Assembly: GCA_031266025.1 (NCBI GenBank)
Contig: JAISBV010000027.1
Coordinates: 1-39,869 of the forward strand
DNA: 39,869 nucleotides
Source: Eubacteriales Family XIII. Incertae Sedis bacterium
GTDB taxonomy: Bacteria > Bacillota > Clostridia > Peptostreptococcales > Anaerovoracaceae
Direction of reading: 5' to 3'
The notes beneath the pieces are model-generated. The model was not told where the DNA came from. It saw only the letters and a program-made list of their open reading frames with translations, and made no database searches. Both the position numbers and the translations under genes were made by a program. Positions 1 through 8,883 of the stretch are shown in pieces. Numbering within the stretch: position 1 is the stretch's first letter; the number at the start of each line of letters is the position of its first letter.

Positions 1-690
1 ATCCATGTTGAATTCAGTAAGAAGCATATTCTCCACCTCCGATGCGTTGTTTTCGAGATAGTCCTTCATGATCTCATTGTCGATGCAATATTTAACGGCT
101 TCCTTAATAGCCTCGGTGAACGCAAGCCCTTTCGTCCTATTCTCCTTGACCCGCCCGATGAACGCGGCGTAATCTCTGAGAGATTTGCTCTTTTGCAGGA
201 TTTCTTTGTTGCGTCCTTGATTGATGTTGTAGACGCGAACCGTAAGTTCGAGCATATCCGGGATGTCAGCATCCTCAAAAGCGTCCGACAGTTTCATCTC
301 GGATTTGTCGGGATATTCCCCATCCCCGTTGTAAAGAACAATGAAATCGGGTTTCGGTATCTTGATGAGCCCGTCCCTGTATATGTTCTCGTTGTCCAAA
401 ATCTTTTCGTACACGCGGCTGATATAGAGCAACATCCGGACAGCGAGATTTTTATTCCGGTAAGATTGATGCTCAATCAAAACGATAAGCTTCCCCGCGA
501 GCAGGAACGACACGTCGTTAATTTGTTCCATGAAAAGAACATCCGTGAGCGTGTTAATTCGAACTTCCGTATTCTTGGGATACTTTTTGCCTTCGATGGC
601 GTTATACGCCTCGATCAGCTTTTCCTCATCGCTGAAATAACTTGCGAATACGCTGCTTTTATATTCTCGATTCGCATTTGTGGATTCCAT
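1..690 (-). CDS. Rpn-family PD-(D/E)XK nuclease / putative transposase, partial
   Basis: An open frame of 230 codons runs from ATG at 690 off the left edge, so the C-terminus is missing. The N-terminal part has the pattern of the Rpn/YhgA-like PD-(D/E)XK family: TDVLFM near residue 49, an E-H-Q motif followed by R-N-K-N-L and a conserved R-M-L-L-Y-I-S-R-V-Y-E-K block around residues 73-93. Known members promote RecA-independent recombination or occur as multicopy, transposase-like genes; nuclease activity here is inferred from the family. The start is supported by a GGAGGGG ribosome site a few bases upstream and by a promoter at 743-771. It points away from the operon to its right and looks like an independent, probably mobile or multicopy gene. 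The family call is fairly sure, the exact role is not. Confidence 0.8.
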   Translation of the reverse strand, partial: MESTNANREYKSSVFASYFSDEEKLIEAYNAIEGKKYPKNTEVRINTLTDVLFMEQINDVSFLLAGKLIVLIEHQSYRNKNLAVRMLLYISRVYEKILDNENIYRDGLIKIPKPDFIVLYNGDGEYPDKSEMKLSDAFEDADIPDMLELTVRVYNINQGRNKEILQKSKSLRDYAAFIGRVKENRTKGLAFTEAIKEAVKYCIDNEIMKDYLENNASEVENMLLTEFNMD

Positions 691-742
691 GACCCCTCCG
701 ATGAATTTCATATATCCCGTCGTTCTTTGCGTCTTTATCTGT

Positions 743-771
743 ATAATACCTCAAAATCGGTCCGGTTGCAA
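743..771 (-). promoter_or_regulatory. sigma-A-type promoter of the Rpn nuclease gene
   Basis: On the minus strand a -35 TTGCAA (766-771) and a -10 TATTAT (743-748) are separated by exactly 17 bases, about 55 bases before the nuclease start codon. Seen in sequence; activity inferred. Confidence 0.55.
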
Positions 772-810
772 TTAAAATTCAAAATTATAAACGAAATCGC
801 TGTTTTTAAG

Positions 811-954
811 TTACAGTTCAGAGGTTGTTTGCGTACTAAATGTTTTAGAGCATTTAGTTTGTTAAAATCCAAATTACGGTCATTCCGGGACAAGCCCGGA
901 ATGACGAATTTATGAACCATCATTAGCCTGTCCGGGCTAACCTCTGAACTGTAG
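811..954. repeat. MITE-like inverted-repeat element, family 1, copy 1
   Basis: The element is bounded by a perfect 15-base inverted repeat, TACAGTTCAGAGGTT at 812-826 and its complement at 939-953. In the middle is a 10-bp perfect hairpin, TCATTCCGGG (880-889) pairing with 895-904. A related copy lies at 36188-36324 in the opposite orientation and a decayed one at 26102-26251. Short GTTTTTAAG-like direct sequences flank it (802-810 and 956-965), which might be a target duplication, but this is weak. It has no coding capacity of its own. Confidence 0.7.
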
Positions 955-1284
955 CGTTTTTAAAGTCTCTGATCCCCGAAAATGCCAACATGAAATTTAT
1001 TGCTTTTCAGTGCCGTTTTACACAAAAATCCGAATCCAAGCTTTTTGTAAATGTCGCTTGATTTCAGTTCTGTGTTTTATCTTTTAACAGCATATTGCAG
1101 ATGCTGTTTGAAGCGGCTTGATCGCCGTTTCCTCCGGGAAATACAGTTCCGGAGCATTGGAATCCGCGATGCTCCAAATCTCAGGATTCCCGCCGCCGCA
1201 TCGGGCCCGGTAATCCGAATCGAGTCAAAATAACGCGTCATGCCGATAATCCTTCCGGTCCGGTAAAGAGTTTTGGGGAGATGT
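955..1284. other. intergenic stretch, nothing recognised
   Basis: Between the repeat element and the end of the MFS gene I see no convincing gene, RNA or promoter. Short open frames on both strands here have no ribosome site and no family resemblance. There is no clear T-tailed hairpin to terminate the operon that ends at 1285. Confidence 0.5.
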
Positions 1285-2562
1285 TCAGCCTGCTTTGTCA
1301 ATCAGTTTGTCTTTCGAGACCTTTACTTTTTCGAGCAAGGCGGCGGGCACAAGCCCTATGGCCGCGACGATAGCTATGAACAAGAGCGACATTTGGTAGG
1401 TACCCGTCGCGTGCAGCATCCCGCTGCTAACAGACACGCCGACCGCCCCCATAAGCAATCCTGCGCCCATCGAGACAGTAAAAACACGACCGTTCACAGC
1501 GAGTGGAAAGCGCATCATCACAAAGGCAGTGAACGCGACGGAAGATCCCATAACAGTGAACCCTGTGAGAAACAACACAACCATGAATAGTGGCAACACA
1601 TTAGTGACAAATGAGAATTTCGTTAAGAACACGCATATCGCCTGAATGAGAAAGCAGATGATGAGCATCGTTCGCACCTTACCTTTGAACAGTTTGTCGA
1701 TCAACACACCTGCGAAGAGTGCTCCTGTAATATTACCGATAGACGTCAGCATACTCGTGAATGACGCAGTGCTTGCACCGAGGCCGAGTCCGGTCGGAGG
1801 ATCTATGGCGATGTATCCCGGAGAGAGATCGGTGAACGAATTCAGGCAAAGCGTAAATATACAGAAACCGAGAATCGTCAGCCAAAACGCGGGAGCCTTT
1901 ACGATACCGGAGAAAACGAGCTTGCTCTTTTCATCCGTCCCTTCTTCCTTCGCGACGTTCGGCGGAGCAACATTCCTTGTGACAATCAGAAATATGACAA
2001 CGAATATGAACGTGATCACAGGGATGATCGTCAGAGTCTCAAGCGAAGCGCGCCAATCTCCATGCGTCGCTCCGAGACGAAAGCCGAGGATGGCAAGCGA
2101 CATAGTGATGCCGATCGGGAGTCCCGCGCTAATCACTCCGCTGTACAGCCCACGCTCCTTTTCCGGAAACCATGCTGTTCCGAGCGGCGACAAGCATCCC
2201 GCGACAGGACCTGCGACGACAGCAAGAATTACACGAAATATTATGATTCCCGTGAGGGTTTGTGAGAACACCGGCATCAGCAAGGCGATTACGACAAGTA
2301 TCGCGACGGAAGTCATCAAAACAGGTTTAACGCCGAAACGATCAAACAGCATACCTGAACCGATGATGGCAAGCGCGTTAATAATCGTGTATAGCCCCAT
2401 ACCGTAAAAAGACATCTGCCCCGGCGTGACGCCGAACTCCTCGCTCAATAGCCCTATGATGGGTGCAAGCATGATGATGTAGGTTCCGACCGCGATATAG
2501 CAGATAAGGTTCGCAACCATGACAATCCAACGACTTTTTGGATAATTCAACGTTTGCTCCAT
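1285..2562 (-). CDS. MFS transporter, last gene of the thiolase-hydrogenase operon
   Basis: A 425-residue membrane protein with about twelve hydrophobic segments, the normal size for the major facilitator superfamily. Between segments 2 and 3 (about residues 70-80) is the MFS motif A, G-x-L-F-D-R-F-G-x-K-P. A polar central loop (about residues 195-215, K/E/D rich) separates the two six-helix halves. It starts 44 bases after the hydrogenase stop with an AAGGAGA ribosome site, so it probably belongs to the same transcript. Carriers of this general type in anaerobes often move carboxylates; the context suggests uptake of the pathway substrate or export of its acid product. That substrate assignment is inference. 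MFS membership is certain. Confidence 0.9.
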   Translation of the reverse strand: MEQTLNYPKSRWIVMVANLICYIAVGTYIIMLAPIIGLLSEEFGVTPGQMSFYGMGLYTIINALAIIGSGMLFDRFGVKPVLMTSVAILVVIALLMPVFSQTLTGIIIFRVILAVVAGPVAGCLSPLGTAWFPEKERGLYSGVISAGLPIGITMSLAILGFRLGATHGDWRASLETLTIIPVITFIFVVIFLIVTRNVAPPNVAKEEGTDEKSKLVFSGIVKAPAFWLTILGFCIFTLCLNSFTDLSPGYIAIDPPTGLGLGASTASFTSMLTSIGNITGALFAGVLIDKLFKGKVRTMLIICFLIQAICVFLTKFSFVTNVLPLFMVVLFLTGFTVMGSSVAFTAFVMMRFPLAVNGRVFTVSMGAGLLMGAVGVSVSSGMLHATGTYQMSLLFIAIVAAIGLVPAALLEKVKVSKDKLIDKAG

Positions 2563-2606
2563 TTCCTTTTCTCCTTCTTAAATAATGAATGATAATATTG
2601 CTACGC

Positions 2607-4355
2607 CTATCTGACCGCGTAGAACGTATGCAATAACTGCTCGGCCTTTTCGCTTCCGGGTTCTCCGAGATAGCTTTCGTACAGTTGCACAATCATCGGG
2701 TTTTCATGGGATTTGCGAATCTTGCTTCTTGTATCGCTGCTGTAGAGCGCGCTTGCCCGCTTGGCCCTGACATCTTCCTGCGCCCGCGTGATCGCCGAAG
2801 GATAGGGGAGTCCTCCGCCATTGATACAACCGCCGGGGCACGCCATCACCTCGATGAAATCATAGTAGGCTTCCCCGCTGCTCACCCTTTGCAATAACGA
2901 ATTCGCGTTACCGAGCCCGGAAACAACAGCAACTTTGATCTCGATTCCGGCCGCCGTGTAAGACGCCTCTTTTATGCCGCTCATGCCGCGGACATCCGAG
3001 AATTCGAGGGATTTCAACTCTTCTTTCGTGAGCTTTTCCACTGCCGTGCGCAGAGCCGCTTCCATCACGCCCCCGCTTGCGCCAAAAATCACACCGGCTC
3101 CCGTCCCAAGACCGAATGGCGCGTCAAACGCTTCAAACGGTACGGCTTCGATCTGTACCTCTGCCTTTTCCAATATCCTCGCAAGCTCGCGAACCGTCAA
3201 AACGACATCCACGTCGGGTACGCCGGCGCCGCTCTCTCCGTCCCTTTGCCGTTCATACTTCTTGGCGGTGCAGGGCATGATGCTTACTACTACGATGTTT
3301 TCCTTGTCTATGCCCAGTTGTTCGGCATAGTAAGATTTTGCGATTGCACCGAGCATCTGATGCGGAGACTTGCAGGAAGACAGGTTTTCGATCATATTCG
3401 GATAGAAATGCTCGCAATACTTGATCCATCCGGGGCAGCAAGACGTAATCATCGGAAGCACACCGTCGTTTTGCATGCGTTCCATAAATTCATTTGCCTC
3501 TTCCATGATAGTGAGATCTGCGCCGAATTTGGCGTCAAACACTTTGTCAAAACCAAGTTCACGCAATGCGGCGGGAATCCTTTTTTCCACATCCACGCCA
3601 AGCGGAAATTCAAAAGCTTCGCCCAAAGTCGCCCGGACAGCCGGCGCGACCTGCGCAATCACGAATTTTTCCGAATCGGCTATGGCCGCGAGCACATCCT
3701 GCGATTCGTCCTTTTCAAACAGCGCGCCGACAGGACACACCGCGACGCATTGTCCGCAATTGACACAGCTTGCGGCGTCCAACCCGCTCGGCGAAGCGGG
3801 CGCAATGACAGCCTCCAAACCCTCGCCTGTACATTCGATGGCGCTGACCGACTGAATTTTGGTGCAGACATTCACACAGCGCCTGCAACGAATACATTTG
3901 TTGTTGTCACGCACCAAAACCCGTGAGGAAGTATCGAGTGCGACCTTTTCTTCCGACGGCAACCAAGCTTCATCAGTGAAACCGTATTGATAAAGCAACT
4001 CTTGGAATTCACAATTATCTGTACGAAAACAGCTCGTGCAATCCTTGTCGTGGATCGCCAGTATCTTGGAGAGCGCCTCCTTCCGTGCGGCCGTCACCGC
4101 TTCGGAACGGGTCGCGACTTCCATACCCGGCTTGATGCGCGTATTTGAGGCATTCACCAATTTCCCGTCGACTTCCACCACGCAAACGCCGCTTTCATCA
4201 ATGTCGTTGATACCTTTATAGTAATACGGCGCCGGGATATCCACCCTCATGAATGAAGCCGGAAGTTTCTGTGATTCCAGTGCGACCGCAAGTATCGTGC
4301 TGCCCCGCCGCGCGGCATAGTCTTTGCCGTCAAACTTTATTGAAATCGTTTCCAT
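2607..4355 (-). CDS. [FeFe] hydrogenase catalytic subunit with degenerate N-terminal [2Fe-2S] domain
   Basis: A 582-residue protein that reversibly interconverts H2 with protons and electrons. Domains in order: a plant-ferredoxin-like fold (1-80), a His-Cys3 [4Fe-4S] site (H102, C106, C109, C115), two [4Fe-4S] ferredoxin motifs (C154/157/160/164 and C197/200/203/207), then the H-cluster domain with TSCCPGW (C306), MPCTAKK (C362) and MACPGGC (C506, C510), and the small-subunit-like tail ending near LLHTFY. All H-cluster ligands are present. The N-terminal domain is odd: of the four [2Fe-2S] cysteines expected in HndD-type enzymes, only C58 remains, with Tyr45, Ser55 and Ser70 at the other positions. 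No NuoE/NuoF-like partner is in the operon, so NADH is an unlikely direct donor. TAAGGAGG precedes the start; the flavoprotein gene ends 12 bases upstream. Confidence 0.93.
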   Translation of the reverse strand: METISIKFDGKDYAARRGSTILAVALESQKLPASFMRVDIPAPYYYKGINDIDESGVCVVEVDGKLVNASNTRIKPGMEVATRSEAVTAARKEALSKILAIHDKDCTSCFRTDNCEFQELLYQYGFTDEAWLPSEEKVALDTSSRVLVRDNNKCIRCRRCVNVCTKIQSVSAIECTGEGLEAVIAPASPSGLDAASCVNCGQCVAVCPVGALFEKDESQDVLAAIADSEKFVIAQVAPAVRATLGEAFEFPLGVDVEKRIPAALRELGFDKVFDAKFGADLTIMEEANEFMERMQNDGVLPMITSCCPGWIKYCEHFYPNMIENLSSCKSPHQMLGAIAKSYYAEQLGIDKENIVVVSIMPCTAKKYERQRDGESGAGVPDVDVVLTVRELARILEKAEVQIEAVPFEAFDAPFGLGTGAGVIFGASGGVMEAALRTAVEKLTKEELKSLEFSDVRGMSGIKEASYTAAGIEIKVAVVSGLGNANSLLQRVSSGEAYYDFIEVMACPGGCINGGGLPYPSAITRAQEDVRAKRASALYSSDTRSKIRKSHENPMIVQLYESYLGEPGSEKAEQLLHTFYAVR

Positions 4356-4367
4356 GGTTTTTCCTCC

Positions 4368-6152
4368 TTAGCACCGCGCTCGGTCAACGTAGTATTCTTC
4401 TGCATGGCCTTCAGGGATTTCGTAGCCTTCCGGTCTGAACGGATATCTCCACATTGGGATGTCTTCCGTGAAGAGCTCCATCTCGCCGGATGTACCCTGC
4501 TTGATATTGATCCATTTGAGCCAGTTCTTGTCGTCCTGCGCGGGATAATCTGAGCGGTAGTGGGGATACTGGATTCCCCGACTTTCTTTGCGCATATCCG
4601 CTGCGCGAAAGACCATCTCGAAAGCAAGCAGGCTGTCTGCGGCTTCGAGGCATTTTGCCAACGAATGCGGATCATCGGCGGAGAGAAGCGGTACAATCTT
4701 CTTCAGTTCCTCGATTTCGTTAAGCACCGCATGTATCACTTTCTCGGACTTATTCAACGCGATATAGATGTCGTGCGAAAGCTCCTCAATGCGATTCCAT
4801 ATCTCGTAATGGCTGTGCGCCGTATCACGATGAAGCGGGGCGTAAATCTTTTCCTTGTGCCGCCGAACCTGATCATATTGCAAATCCGGCATCCCCGGAT
4901 CTTCCGAGAAATATTCGGCGATACTCTCACCCGCGAAAAGGGATGTGACCGCCGCGTTGCCGACGCCGTCTCCGTGCGTCCATCCGAAATACGAGCATCC
5001 CGCCGCCGTCATCTTTCCCGAGGCGAACAAACCCGGCACGCAGGTGCGGAATTTGTGATCGACATGCAGCGCTTCCACCTGAATCGCGAAATGCAGAGTC
5101 ATCTCCGGCTGCAGGCCGAGCGCGCCGCGATACTTGGCAGTCTTTTCGTCAACTAATTCCTCCCATTCGAATTTATTGGGAAGCACGCGGGCGTTCGCCT
5201 CAGGCTCACGGGCGCTGACAATTTTGTACAGCATGTCCGGATGCTCAAGATCCGCCCAAATCGGAGGATTCCCATTCTCCACTTCCGTCCTCATTCCGAT
5301 TGCGAGCTCGGCGCTGACGCCGTCAATCTTCCCGCCGCCCGGCTGATATTTCGCAGAGATATTATCCCCCTTGCCATTGTGAAGCAGATTGTAAGCGCCA
5401 TAACTCGGCAGGCCGTCCTTCACTTGAATATTGTCGCTCTGCGTGGAGAACTCTGCGTTTCGCATCATCGCGCCCGCGCGGTAGGCAGCTCCGAGACCGG
5501 TACCGTAGGCCATGAACATCCCGGCGCATCCGGCCGCCTTCTTGAAATGCGCGCCGTGCGTACAGAGGCAAACGGCCTTCGCGCGGAAGATATTGCACTC
5601 GCCGTGCGCCATGTCGAAACCGATGCCGCCGATTGCCCTGCCGTCTTCCTTCGCGGTGAGCAGCTCAAAGATGTTGACTCGGCTCAGAATGCGGATGTCG
5701 AGCTTCAGCGCATGCTTCCGAAGGCTCTCGTTGACCGTGATGTCAATGCCGCCCATGCCCCACAGTCTGTGCGGCATTTGCGCGTTCCACAGTGTTCCGT
5801 CCGGGTTCTTTCCGACGCTGACGCCGCAGTCGAGCAGAAATTGCGCACTTTCGGTCTTGCGCGGGATGTATTTGAGTAACAGTTCTTGATCGCTCATATA
5901 CGGCGTATGGGAGCCGACAAGGTATTCGGCCGTCGTAAGCGTGGGCGTTCCTCCGGCATCGTTCAAGGCAATTCCGTGTCCCGCGCGCGTCGACTGGCCG
6001 GAGAATCCCGCATACCCTTTCTCTACGACGAGGATGTCCATATCCGGTTTTAGCTGCTTTGCCTTGATAGCCGTTGCCAATCCTGCGATGCTGCCGCCGA
6101 TGACGAGGAGATCCGATTTGTATACCTTTCCCAATTCATTGATCTTTTGCAT
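4368..6152 (-). CDS. FAD-dependent fumarate-reductase/APS-reductase-like flavoprotein
   Basis: A 594-residue FAD protein of the succinate dehydrogenase/fumarate reductase flavoprotein superfamily. The N-terminus carries a dinucleotide-binding motif (LLVIGGSIAGLATAI, about residues 15-29), a second FAD region (PGLFASGKMTAAG), and the C-terminal helical domain with the typical R-K-E-S-R-G-I-Q-Y-P-H-Y-R-x-D-Y-P block. I do not see the substrate signatures of SdhA/FrdA (HPTG, HGANRLG), and the position of the usual covalent-FAD histidine appears to be Gln (SGQSTRAG), so FAD is probably non-covalent and the substrate different. The start at 6152 was chosen because the longer frame overlaps the ferredoxin gene; a GGGAG site lies inside the end of that gene, 7 bases away. 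With ferredoxin and hydrogenase as neighbours it probably reduces (or oxidises) an organic acid. The substrate is unknown. Confidence 0.85.
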   Translation of the reverse strand: MQKINELGKVYKSDLLVIGGSIAGLATAIKAKQLKPDMDILVVEKGYAGFSGQSTRAGHGIALNDAGGTPTLTTAEYLVGSHTPYMSDQELLLKYIPRKTESAQFLLDCGVSVGKNPDGTLWNAQMPHRLWGMGGIDITVNESLRKHALKLDIRILSRVNIFELLTAKEDGRAIGGIGFDMAHGECNIFRAKAVCLCTHGAHFKKAAGCAGMFMAYGTGLGAAYRAGAMMRNAEFSTQSDNIQVKDGLPSYGAYNLLHNGKGDNISAKYQPGGGKIDGVSAELAIGMRTEVENGNPPIWADLEHPDMLYKIVSAREPEANARVLPNKFEWEELVDEKTAKYRGALGLQPEMTLHFAIQVEALHVDHKFRTCVPGLFASGKMTAAGCSYFGWTHGDGVGNAAVTSLFAGESIAEYFSEDPGMPDLQYDQVRRHKEKIYAPLHRDTAHSHYEIWNRIEELSHDIYIALNKSEKVIHAVLNEIEELKKIVPLLSADDPHSLAKCLEAADSLLAFEMVFRAADMRKESRGIQYPHYRSDYPAQDDKNWLKWINIKQGTSGEMELFTEDIPMWRYPFRPEGYEIPEGHAEEYYVDRARC

Positions 6153-6159
6153 CCCAATC

Positions 6160-6465
6160 TCACTCTCCCTTCCCGAAAATCGGCTCCGAGTACAGGGGGT
6201 CATGCCGCAACACTTCCTCCGGTACGATCTCGAAGCAGTTACCTTTGCATTTGAGTTCGCAGATGTAACACCGCACGCATTCATCGGCATATTTGGGCCA
6301 TGCGTGCTTGTGTTCCTCATCCCATTGCCAAACATTCTCCTGACAGTTGCGAATACACACCTTACACCCGCAACAACGATCCGTGTCGATGTCGAACCTG
6401 ACAATCTGTTGCAGGCTCTCCACCCTAACGGACAGACGACCGCCTTCTTGCTTTCTTTCAATCAT
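6160..6465 (-). CDS. 2x[4Fe-4S] ferredoxin, AprB-like electron carrier
   Basis: A 101-residue protein with two full CxxCxxCxxxC motifs: C-x2-C-x2-C-x3-C near residues 32-42 and again near 63-73, the second starting CVRCYICELKC. Neither motif is followed by the usual proline, and an extra cysteine occurs after each, as in the beta subunits that pair with APS-reductase-like flavoproteins. A strong GGAGGAGG site precedes the start. It lies directly before the flavoprotein gene (7-base gap), so it most likely feeds that enzyme with electrons from the hydrogenase two genes downstream. Function as an electron carrier is well supported; the direction of flow is inferred. Confidence 0.88.
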   Translation of the reverse strand: MIERKQEGGRLSVRVESLQQIVRFDIDTDRCCGCKVCIRNCQENVWQWDEEHKHAWPKYADECVRCYICELKCKGNCFEIVPEEVLRHDPLYSEPIFGKGE

Positions 6466-6555
6466 CTTGCATCCTCCTCCTCACCGTTACCACTCACCTC
6501 TAAATGCTAATGATCATATTGTTAAGCGTTTGCAAAACGCGCACAGCCGCTGTTA

Positions 6556-7701
6556 TTAAACAATATCCCGGCAGCTAACGCAAGGTGCTTCTCCCTCCCA
6601 AGCCTCGAATCCGAATCCCATCCAAACGGGCTTGCCCGTATATGTCTTCGCCTCCTCTTCGCCACTCAGGACGCGCTCGGCGCCGGCGGCCAAAGCCTCG
6701 GTCTCGAAGCTGCCCGGGTAGGCGTAGACAGGTGCGATCCATGAAGAGTCTTCGGTGAGTCGACGTACCAGATTTTCCTCGTAAGCCAATCCGCCTGTCA
6801 GCAGGATGGCGTCCACATTGCCGCGCAACACGCCTGCCATAGCGGCGATCCATTTAACAATGCCGTATTCCATAGCGTCCCAAGCGAGTTTTGCCGGCCG
6901 ATTGCCGGTCGGGATCATCTCACCTGTGATCTTTCTTGCATCGCCGGTACCCGTGAGTTCCTCAAGACCGCCGTTGCGGTCGCACAGCGCTTTAATTCGG
7001 TCAAGAGACATGCCGCGATTCAGTAGGGTAAAGACATCTCCGGCGCACAGATCGCCCGCGCGCGTAGGCGCTATAGGCGCCTGACCGTCACCCGCGCGGG
7101 TGCTGTCGACGGCCTTTCCGCGACGGTGCGCCATGACGCTTATCCCGCTGCCCATCATTACGGTTATGTAGTTACAATCCCGGTAGCGCTTGCCTTGCAG
7201 CTCACTGTGGTGTATGGCGACCTGTTTTGAGTTCAGCATGTGGGCGTGCGCCGGACGGTAGAGTCCTTTCACGCCCGTCATGCGCGCTTCGTCGCAGAGC
7301 TCGTCGGTGTTCATTGGGTTGACAAAGAAGGTAGGAATTCCCAACCGCCGGCCCAGCCGATAGGAAAGGACGATGCCAAGGCATCCGGGGTGCCGGATAC
7401 CTTCGACATCGCGAGCCGCGTGATCGCAGGCAAGTTCGTCAATACGATAGGTCCCGCCCTCACAGGAATATATCCCGACGCCGCGCCCGGATACGGCGTC
7501 GATGGAATCAGGTAATATAGCGTTCTGCTCCAACACTTCATATATTTTGCGTTCGCGCGCCGGCGCCTGCTCGGGAATGGAGAGAGAACTGTCGAACGGC
7601 GTATCGGCGTTAACATCAAAGATAACTTCCCCGCCTTTTACCAGTCCGATCTTGGTGCTTGTCATGCCGGGGTTGATTGTCAGAATCGTATGTTTTTCCA
7701 T
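6556..7701 (-). CDS. buk: butyrate kinase family acyl-acid kinase
   Basis: A 381-residue member of the acetate/butyrate kinase (ASKHA) family, which converts acyl phosphate plus ADP into acid plus ATP. The N-terminus LTINPGMTSTKIG is the phosphate-1 loop; HAHMLNSK, the MGSGISVMAH block and the LTGGLAYEENLVRR adenosine motif follow in family order. The length is near the usual 355-380. Its ATG overlaps the TAA of the upstream phosphate acyltransferase by one base (TAATG), so the pair is translationally coupled, the classical Ptb-Buk arrangement. The acid actually used may be butyrate, a branched acid or another product of this operon; sequence alone does not settle it. Confidence 0.9.
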   Translation of the reverse strand: MEKHTILTINPGMTSTKIGLVKGGEVIFDVNADTPFDSSLSIPEQAPARERKIYEVLEQNAILPDSIDAVSGRGVGIYSCEGGTYRIDELACDHAARDVEGIRHPGCLGIVLSYRLGRRLGIPTFFVNPMNTDELCDEARMTGVKGLYRPAHAHMLNSKQVAIHHSELQGKRYRDCNYITVMMGSGISVMAHRRGKAVDSTRAGDGQAPIAPTRAGDLCAGDVFTLLNRGMSLDRIKALCDRNGGLEELTGTGDARKITGEMIPTGNRPAKLAWDAMEYGIVKWIAAMAGVLRGNVDAILLTGGLAYEENLVRRLTEDSSWIAPVYAYPGSFETEALAAGAERVLSGEEEAKTYTGKPVWMGFGFEAWEGEAPCVSCRDIV

Positions 7702-8723
7702 TACTCGACCCCGTTTTCACGACCGCGCCGGTTGGCGGCCATCACACTGCACAGGGCGATGTTGTCGAATATCCGATCCTCTGTGTCTCCGCGTGAACAA
7801 TCAATGAATGCTTGTCTGAATCCCAGATAGATGGGGCCATAGCTGCGCGAATTTGCGTACTGCTGTATGAGCTTCGTGCCGATGTTGCACGCGGCGGCGT
7901 CAGGGAAAATCAAAACATCCGCACGACCTGAAACCTCACTCGGGCGCTTGACCTTCTTGGCGGCCACGCGTGCGTTAATCGCGGCGTCCGCCTGAAACTC
8001 ACCGTCAATCATGAGGTCCGGGCGTTGTGCGTTGGCCAACTTCACCGCCGCGCTGATGCGGTCAACAGAGGGGCCGCTTCCGCTGCCGCAGGTAGAGGAT
8101 GAGAGCAATGCGCAACGCGCGCTTCTGCCCATAAGCGCGGAAAACGTATCGCATGACAAGATACTGATACACGCGAGTTCCTCGCTCGTGGGTTCTAAAC
8201 ATATAGCTCCGTCAGACATACCAAAGCAATTGCCCTGTCCGCCTTCAAAACCCTCGATCTCCATTATAAGAAGCGCTGCTGGCGTGATTACACCCGCAGC
8301 GCGACCGATGATGCTCGATGCGGCGAGTATGAACTCGTAAGTGGTAGTATCCAAACCGGCGAAAATGCAATCCGCATCGCCCACCGATTCCATGACCATT
8401 GCCATGTAGAGAGGGTCGCCAATGCGACGCGCCACAAATTTCTTTCCCATGACTTTGTTCGGTAATTCGTCGTAGCGCTCTGCAAGCCGCTCCTTATAGG
8501 TCTCGTCGCCGACATTGACAATAGTCACCGCCGACAGGTCAATCTTGCACCTTTGGGATGTTTTCTCAATCTCAATAGGATTTCCCACAAAGACAATGTC
8601 TGCGATACCCGCTGCGGCGGCACGCACGGCTACGCGCATCATCAGTTCGTTGGTACACTCCGATATGGCGATACGTTGTTTGTTCTGCTTCGCCTTATCG
8701 TAAATCGAATCAATAAAACTCAT
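7701..8723 (-). CDS. phosphate acyltransferase (Pta/Ptb family)
   Basis: A 340-residue phosphate acetyl/butyryltransferase family enzyme, exchanging CoA (or possibly ACP) of an acyl thioester for phosphate. The C-terminal half has the family motifs S-A-A-V-K-L-A near 235, D-G-E-F-Q-A-D-A-A near 253, LIFPDAAACNIG near 285 and G-P-I-Y-L-G near 307. The DGE-Q-DAA signature is closer to phosphate acetyltransferase than to classical Ptb, while the gene is coupled to a butyrate-kinase-type gene, so the acyl chain is uncertain. I chose the start at 8723 because AGAGG lies 7 bases before it; a further in-frame ATG at 8738 has no ribosome site. Gap to the ACP gene upstream is about 160 bases, with nothing recognisable in it. 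Confidence 0.88.
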   Translation of the reverse strand: MSFIDSIYDKAKQNKQRIAISECTNELMMRVAVRAAAAGIADIVFVGNPIEIEKTSQRCKIDLSAVTIVNVGDETYKERLAERYDELPNKVMGKKFVARRIGDPLYMAMVMESVGDADCIFAGLDTTTYEFILAASSIIGRAAGVITPAALLIMEIEGFEGGQGNCFGMSDGAICLEPTSEELACISILSCDTFSALMGRSARCALLSSSTCGSGSGPSVDRISAAVKLANAQRPDLMIDGEFQADAAINARVAAKKVKRPSEVSGRADVLIFPDAAACNIGTKLIQQYANSRSYGPIYLGFRQAFIDCSRGDTEDRIFDNIALCSVMAANRRGRENGVE

Positions 8724-8883
8724 CCAAAAACCTCTCATGCAATGTATAATAATTAAAATGACTATTCAAACAGGGCATGTTGCGATATATGGATATCGTA
8801 AAAGAGGAAAATGACCGTGACTTTGATTGAATGTTTTGATATGTATATGCAAGCCGCATCGACCGGCTTTGCGGCGACAAGCG

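Noticed and set aside
193..915. Long plus-strand frame of 240 codons
   Set aside because: It is the shadow of the Rpn nuclease on the other strand and runs on into the inverted-repeat element; it has no ribosome site.
1051..1301. Short open frames on both strands before the MFS gene end
   Set aside because: No ribosome site, no family resemblance, and they overlap one another.
6153..6461. N-terminal extension of the flavoprotein
   Set aside because: It overlaps the ferredoxin gene in another frame; the extra residues are Arg/Cys-rich and unlike the family, and a good start exists at 6152.
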